A DNA stretch of 6,842 nt from Deltaproteobacteria bacterium (lineage in GTDB: Bacteria; Myxococcota_A; UBA9160). Both the position numbers and the translations under genes were made by a program. Each line of letters begins with the position of its first letter. The first letter of the stretch is position 1. The DNA lies in assembly GCA_003520425.1 (NCBI GenBank), contig DOUU01000140.1:30988-37829 (forward strand). Direction: 5' to 3'. Positions 5,637 through 6,842 of this stretch are shown piece by piece. The notes beneath the pieces were generated by a model. The model ran no database searches. It saw only the letters and a program-made list of their open reading frames with translations, and was not told the origin of the DNA.

Positions 5637-6773
5637 GTGCGCCAATCCCAGCGTGTAGGCATGCTCTTGGCGATCGCGGCTGCATTGCTCGTTTACGGGT
5701 GGCCCCGAATCGTCGTGACCACGTCCTTCGTGCGCATGATGATTCCTTTCTTGCTTGCCGCCAAAGAACGGGTTCATGACAAAGCTCACTTCTTCATGCG
5801 CGAGGACAAGCTCAACATTGAGACCGTGCTCTGCTCGCTCTTCGTGGAGACGAATATGGACGTCCACCTCGCGATCTTCCCGGACCTCGAAGGACGTTCT
5901 CCTGAGGAGGTCGCGACTACCATGTTCGAAGAGCTTCGCATCGGGGGTCAGAGTCACCGAGAGCGCGGTCTTCTCGTGCTTGTGGATCTCGGAGGCCAGC
6001 GTTTCCGCCTTCAGGCTGGCTACGACCTCGAGGAGTATTTTCCAGACTCATTCCTCAGCTACATGATCCATGACCACGCGCGACATTTCTTCGCGGCAAA
6101 GAATCCGTCGCGCGCGCTATCCGCCACTGTAAAGATCCTGACCTACCACATCCGGCGCGCGATCCTCGAGGGTCGTTTCGCTACAGCACCAGCTGTCGGA
6201 AACGGCACAATGACCTTCCTCTCGAGTGGCGGTGGAGCAAGCGGAGTGGTCCCGGTAGCCGGTGACGCAAAGTCTTTGGATGTCTCTCGGCTGCCAGAGA
6301 GCGCGAGGGAAAGCCTGGTCGCGGCTCCCACCGTTGAAGAAGCTTTTCGGCGCTACCTCGCGTGGACAGCTCTTGGAGTGCCTGATCCCGAGATTGGACT
6401 CTTTCCCCACAATACCCAAACGTATTTGACAACCATGCCGCTCACCCCAGTCTGGCTCGACTTCCTCCGACTACGCGACGGTGGTCACCACTTCGAAATC
6501 GACGAGCGTGGCGATTATGCACTGCTGTATTTCACCGATGACCCGCTTGCGGAGCCCGAGTTCTTCCATCGTGCTGAGGCCGGTTGGCAGCTCGACATGG
6601 TGGAAAACGCGCTCTGGGTAAATGACGTCGTTGGGAGGTCACGCGCGTGGTGCTACGTCCCGAATGAGACGCCCTACGATAAGCTTTTCGCAGACCGATT
6701 CTTCAACGACGACAATTGCGTGCGTGTAAGAGGCGCGGATAACCGACCGATTGAGAGAAGGAGCCAGCGATGA
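5637..6773 (+). CDS. Membrane-anchored TPM-domain (YgcG-like) protein with an extra C-terminal domain
   Basis: A 378-residue protein starting at GTG 5637 after a strong GGAGG with six-base spacing. Residues 7-21 (VGMLLAIAAALLVYG) form an uncleaved anchor or signal segment, so the rest is probably extracytoplasmic. Residues about 57-175 match the TPM domain (YgcG/Psb32 family): strand MDVHLAIFPDL, RSPEEVATTMFEELRIGG, then RGLLVLVDLGGQRFRLQAGY and DLEEYFPDSFLSYMI. TPM domains occur in envelope proteins linked to membrane-protein quality control and photosystem repair; some have acid phosphatase activity. A Ser/Gly linker (about 182-210) leads to a second domain at about 230-365, rich in aromatics (MPLTPVWLDFLRLRDGG, DYALLYFTDDPL, GWQLDMVENALWVND), which I do not recognise. 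The usual YgcG C-terminal membrane helix and Gly-rich tail are missing. The stop overlaps the next start as ATGA, so the two genes are translationally coupled. Confidence 0.85.
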   Translation: MRQSQRVGMLLAIAAALLVYGWPRIVVTTSFVRMMIPFLLAAKERVHDKAHFFMREDKLNIETVLCSLFVETNMDVHLAIFPDLEGRSPEEVATTMFEELRIGGQSHRERGLLVLVDLGGQRFRLQAGYDLEEYFPDSFLSYMIHDHARHFFAAKNPSRALSATVKILTYHIRRAILEGRFATAPAVGNGTMTFLSSGGGASGVVPVAGDAKSLDVSRLPESARESLVAAPTVEEAFRRYLAWTALGVPDPEIGLFPHNTQTYLTTMPLTPVWLDFLRLRDGGHHFEIDERGDYALLYFTDDPLAEPEFFHRAEAGWQLDMVENALWVNDVVGRSRAWCYVPNETPYDKLFADRFFNDDNCVRVRGADNRPIERRSQR

Positions 6774-6842
6774 GCAGCATCGAGGAGTTGCTCAACCGCT
6801 TCCGCGCAGTCATCGAAACGCAATACGGAGTCACAAGAGAAA
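6770..6842 (+). CDS. Start of an unidentified gene coupled to the TPM gene (partial)
   Basis: ATG at 6770 overlaps the TPM stop as ATGA and is preceded by AAGGAG at 6758-6763 with a six-base spacer, so start and operon membership are well supported. Only 24 residues are visible (MSSIEELLNRFRAVIETQYG and on): a hydrophilic, probably helical start with no signal peptide, so a cytosolic protein is likely. Too little is present to name a family. Confidence 0.75.
   Translation, partial: MSSIEELLNRFRAVIETQYGVTRE

Noticed and set aside
1..6842. tRNA, rRNA, CRISPR array, insertion sequence or attachment site
   Set aside because: No regularly spaced repeats, transposase-like frame, terminal inverted repeats with target duplication, or cloverleaf pattern were found on reading both strands.

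Overview
The window is GC-rich bacterial chromosome with strong G/C preference at third codon positions. A Spy/CpxP-like periplasmic protein, signal-peptide proteins and a DUF1566 protein point to a Gram-negative host. The mix (DUF1566 lectin-like protein, stand-alone P450, CBS pair, TPM protein) would fit an environmental proteobacterium, for example a former deltaproteobacterium or myxobacterium-like lineage. That placement is a weak inference: there is no rRNA, tRNA or marker gene. I see no mobile element, CRISPR array, integrase or plasmid signature.

Layout. 1-161: 3' end of a Spy/CpxP-like periplasmic protein. 220-723: a two-CBS-domain protein. 724-1101: no convincing gene. 1102-1416: a doubtful small protein with a signal-like N terminus. 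1511-1894: a small cytosolic protein whose C-terminal half resembles the DUF6900 family. 1856-2345 (minus): a small membrane protein that appears broken by a one-base frameshift; its 3' end overlaps the 1511 gene tail to tail. 2428-3405 (minus): a secreted, cysteine-containing DUF1566 protein. 3406-3870: a divergent promoter region. 3871-5133: a complete, catalytically intact cytochrome P450. 5134-5636: a gene-free stretch unusually rich in inverted repeats, starting with a terminator-like hairpin at the P450 stop. 5637-6773: a membrane-anchored TPM (YgcG-like) protein with a second, unrecognised C-terminal domain. 6770-6842: the start of a gene overlapping it by ATGA, so an operon.

Functional coherence is limited. 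Two units stand out: the minus-strand pair (DUF1566 protein followed by the small membrane protein) and the plus-strand TPM operon that leaves the window. The P450 is alone, without a ferredoxin or reductase nearby. I do not find a clear new multi-gene system. The best leads are the chain of overlapping hairpins at 5175-5244, a hairpin that covers the ribosome binding site of the TPM gene, the frameshifted membrane gene, and the unassigned C-terminal half of the TPM protein.
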